The notes under the pieces: generated by a model
What the model was told of the DNA's origin: nothing
Database searches by the model: none
The model's input: only the letters and a program-made list of their open reading frames with translations
Shown here: piece after piece, positions 5,927 through 7,909 of the stretch
How the letters are laid out: each line of letters begins with the position of its first letter
How positions within the stretch are numbered: the stretch's first letter is position 1
Assembly (NCBI GenBank): GCA_964515235.1
Contig: CAZEVO010000056.1
Span: 1-7,909, forward strand
Origin: OPU3-GD-OMZ sp964515235
Lineage (GTDB): Bacteria; Pseudomonadota; Gammaproteobacteria; Methylococcales; Methylomonadaceae
Length of the DNA: 7,909 nucleotides
Direction: 5' to 3'
Made by a program: the position numbers and the translations under genes

Positions 5927-7560
5927 GGGTGTCTGATCTTTTTATAGAAATTAATCAGTCCATTTGTAGATGAGTCATGTGTGTCGATAATTTCGTTGTT
6001 ACTAATTTCAGGTAAGAGTTTATAGGCCAGTTTTTTACCTAATTCTACGCCCATCTGGTCAAAAGAGTTTATATTCCAGATACAGCCTTGAACAAAGGTT
6101 TTATGTTCGTATAGGGCAATTAACGAACCGATTGTTTTTGGAGTGACTTCTTTAAAAAGAAAGCTATTGGAAGGGCGGTTTCCGGAGAAAGTTTTTGAGT
6201 GAAGAGTTGTTATGGATAAACTTTCTTGGTTCAGTTCTGATTGGATCTGTTCAATGGTTTGGCCTAGCATGAGTGCTTCAGGTTGGGCTAGAAAATTAGA
6301 TAGTAAAATGGCGTGTTGTTCTGATGAATCATAGCGATTACAAGCCGGAGCAATAAAGTCACAGGGGATAAGTTTGGTACCTTGGTGAATGAGTTGGAAG
6401 AAGGCATGTTGGCCATTAGGCCCAGATTGACCCCAAATAATAGGCCCTGTTTCATAATCTACTTTAAAACCCTCACGATCAATGCTTTTGCCATTGCTTT
6501 CCATATCGCATTGTTGGAGATAATCAGCAAGGTAGCGTAAAGAGTGCGCGTAAGGGAGTATGGCATGAGAGGCAGCGTTAAAAAAATTATTATACCAAAT
6601 GCCGAGTAAGGCCATGATGACGGGAATGTTTCTTTCAAAAGAAGTGTCTCTGAAATGGTTGTCTATATCATTTGCACCCTGGAGTAACTGGCGGAAGTTT
6701 TTGTAGCCGATACTGATGGCAATGGATAAACCAATGGCTGACCATAGTGAGTAGCGTCCGCCAACCCAATCCCAGAATTCGAAAATATTGTTAGTTGAGA
6801 TGCCAAAAGTAATGGCCTGGGCTCTATTGGCTGAAATAGCAACAAAGTGTTTGCTAATAGCTTGTGAGTTTTGTGCTGCATTTAAAACCCATTGCCTTGC
6901 AGAACATGCATTGGTCATGGTTTCTTGGGTGGTGAAAGTTTTGGATGAAATAATAAAAAGAGTTGTGTCTGGGGCAAGGCTTGAGATGGTTTCAATAAGG
7001 TTAGCTTGGTCAATATTTGAAACAAAATGTACTTTAATGTCTTCAGTGGTGTAGGGTTGTAATGCTGTTAATATCATTTTTGGGCCTAAGTCGGAACCGC
7101 CAATACCGATGTTAACGATATTTGTTATTTTTTTTCCGCTATAACCACGCCATTGACCTGATCGTATTTGGTCACAAAACTGTTCTATTTTATCGAGAAC
7201 TCGGCTTATTTCAGGGGTGATATCATCGTTGTCAACGTAAACAGGTTTATTTTTTTCACCGCCACGCAGAGCAGTATGAAGTGCCGGTCGATTTTCAGTG
7301 ATATTGATTTTGTCGCCGCAAAACATGGCTTCAATTTGACCTTTCAGGTTGCAATGATTCGCAAGCTCAATCAGTAGTTTTAGTGTTTCATGTGTAATCC
7401 TATTTTTTGAAAAATCAAATAATAGGTCATTAATTTGTAAGGAGAAGTTTTTAAATCTATCGGGGTCTTGTTCAAAAAGGTCGCGCATATGTACTGGGCG
7501 GATATTTTCATAATGCGCATTTAGTTGTTGCCAAATAGGTGATGTTGTAAGTTTTGACAC
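5923..7560 (-). CDS. pgi: Glucose-6-phosphate isomerase
   Basis: Pgi interconverts glucose 6-phosphate and fructose 6-phosphate in the cytosol, linking glycolysis, gluconeogenesis and the supply of fructose 6-phosphate for amino sugars. The 545 residues match E. coli Pgi (549) end to end. Signature DWVGGRYSLWSAIG is at 264-277 and GVELGKK at 504-510. Active-site residues are Glu354 (MESNGK), His385 (NGQHAF) and Lys509. The ending HDSSTNGLIN is typical. The start is GTG at 7560-7558; a TAA stop lies directly upstream in frame, so no longer start exists, and the N-terminus aligns with the family. No good Shine-Dalgarno precedes it. It is the first gene of a two-gene operon with mltF, overlapping it by 4 nt. 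Confidence 0.97.
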   Translation of the reverse strand: MSKLTTSPIWQQLNAHYENIRPVHMRDLFEQDPDRFKNFSLQINDLLFDFSKNRITHETLKLLIELANHCNLKGQIEAMFCGDKINITENRPALHTALRGGEKNKPVYVDNDDITPEISRVLDKIEQFCDQIRSGQWRGYSGKKITNIVNIGIGGSDLGPKMILTALQPYTTEDIKVHFVSNIDQANLIETISSLAPDTTLFIISSKTFTTQETMTNACSARQWVLNAAQNSQAISKHFVAISANRAQAITFGISTNNIFEFWDWVGGRYSLWSAIGLSIAISIGYKNFRQLLQGANDIDNHFRDTSFERNIPVIMALLGIWYNNFFNAASHAILPYAHSLRYLADYLQQCDMESNGKSIDREGFKVDYETGPIIWGQSGPNGQHAFFQLIHQGTKLIPCDFIAPACNRYDSSEQHAILLSNFLAQPEALMLGQTIEQIQSELNQESLSITTLHSKTFSGNRPSNSFLFKEVTPKTIGSLIALYEHKTFVQGCIWNINSFDQMGVELGKKLAYKLLPEISNNEIIDTHDSSTNGLINFYKKIRHP

Positions 7561-7595
7561 TTAATGTTCGAGTAACTTATTAAATAATATCGCTT

Positions 7596-7624
7596 AGTGT
7601 ACGAAATGATAGATAAATTAACAA
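7596..7624 (-). promoter_or_regulatory. Possible promoter of the pgi-mltF operon
   Basis: On the minus strand TTGTTA (7624-7619) and TACACT (7601-7596) are separated by 17 nt, each matching the sigma-70 consensus at 4 of 6 positions. Transcription would begin about 28 nt before the GTG of pgi. The region is AT-rich, so other pairs are possible. Confidence 0.35.
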
Positions 7625-7842
7625 CAAGATAGTGGAGAAGAGAAATGCTAGGGGGTTTGATAGGGATAACCTACGGATTAGTGGTGGGGTTGCTTTAAAT
7701 GTTTTTTAGCATGTGTTAAGATTCTGCTGATCTTTGTAGTGGTTTTACAAATTTTTTGGGTGGTGTAAGCGCTGAAATTTATGGTGATCTTGTTAAGTTT
7801 CAGTGTTTCTGACGAATAGTTACGACATAAGGGAAGGTAAAA

Positions 7843-7909
7843 ATGAATATAAAAAAGAATTTTTCAGGGCTGTTTTTAGTTCTAGTGGGTTTGTTATTTT
7901 CGACCTCAC
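7843..7909 (+). CDS. Start of an exported or membrane protein, cut by the window end
   Basis: An ATG at 7843 has GGGAAGG (7831-7837) 5 nt upstream and opens a frame of 22 complete codons to the window edge. It encodes MNIKKNFSG followed by the hydrophobic LFLVLVGLLFSTS, a good signal peptide or N-terminal anchor. It is divergent from pgi. The intergenic region (7561-7842) must hold its promoter, but I see no clear one. Upstream, TTTGTA (7733-7738) and TACAAA (7746-7751) form a short inverted repeat followed by six T. Too little of the protein is present to name a family. Confidence 0.6.
   Translation, partial: MNIKKNFSGLFLVLVGLLFSTS

Noticed and set aside
6788..7377. Plus-strand open frames inside pgi
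   Set aside because: They are antisense shadows of a strongly conserved gene with no start signals of their own.
1..7909. CRISPR array, tRNA genes, insertion sequence or integrase
   Set aside because: No spaced identical short repeats, no cloverleaf-like sequence and no transposase or integrase motifs were seen; the only regular repeats are protein-coding Sel1 units.

Overview
The window looks like chromosome of an AT-rich gammaproteobacterium. Three housekeeping proteins (TadA, MltF, Pgi) follow the E. coli family members closely along their length. MltF combines a periplasmic solute-binding domain with a lytic transglycosylase domain, which implies a Gram-negative envelope. Genus cannot be told from the sequence alone.

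Layout, left to right. At 1-260 is AT-rich leader DNA with possible traces of an old Sel1 repeat. At 261-1865 (+) is a large Sel1-repeat protein with an unusual predicted plan: signal peptide, nine 36-residue Sel1 repeats, one membrane span, a long charged helix and a C-terminal J domain with an intact HPD motif. At 2127-2573 (+) is tadA, with a TTG start, a perfect Shine-Dalgarno and a promoter carrying a palindrome. From 2574 to 3382 is a gene-poor stretch. At 3383-3728 is a decayed Sel1-type gene: a surviving 65-codon membrane-anchor ORF followed by one complete Sel1 repeat broken by stops and frameshifts. At 3765-4376 (+) is a short, intact, apparently cytosolic Sel1 protein. On the minus strand, pgi (7560-5923) and mltF (5926-4463) overlap by 4 nt and converge on the second Sel1 gene. 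At 7843 (+) a secreted or membrane protein starts and runs off the end.

In E. coli mltF and tadA are direct neighbours. Here about 1.9 kb of Sel1 genes and debris lies between them, with another Sel1 gene on the far side of tadA. The locus therefore reads as a small birth-and-death family of Sel1 genes set into a conserved housekeeping neighbourhood. The most interesting single item is the Sel1-TM-J protein. It would place a protein-binding solenoid in the periplasm and an Hsp70 (DnaK) recruiting domain in the cytoplasm on one polypeptide. All functional statements rest on recognised motifs and family knowledge; no database search was run.
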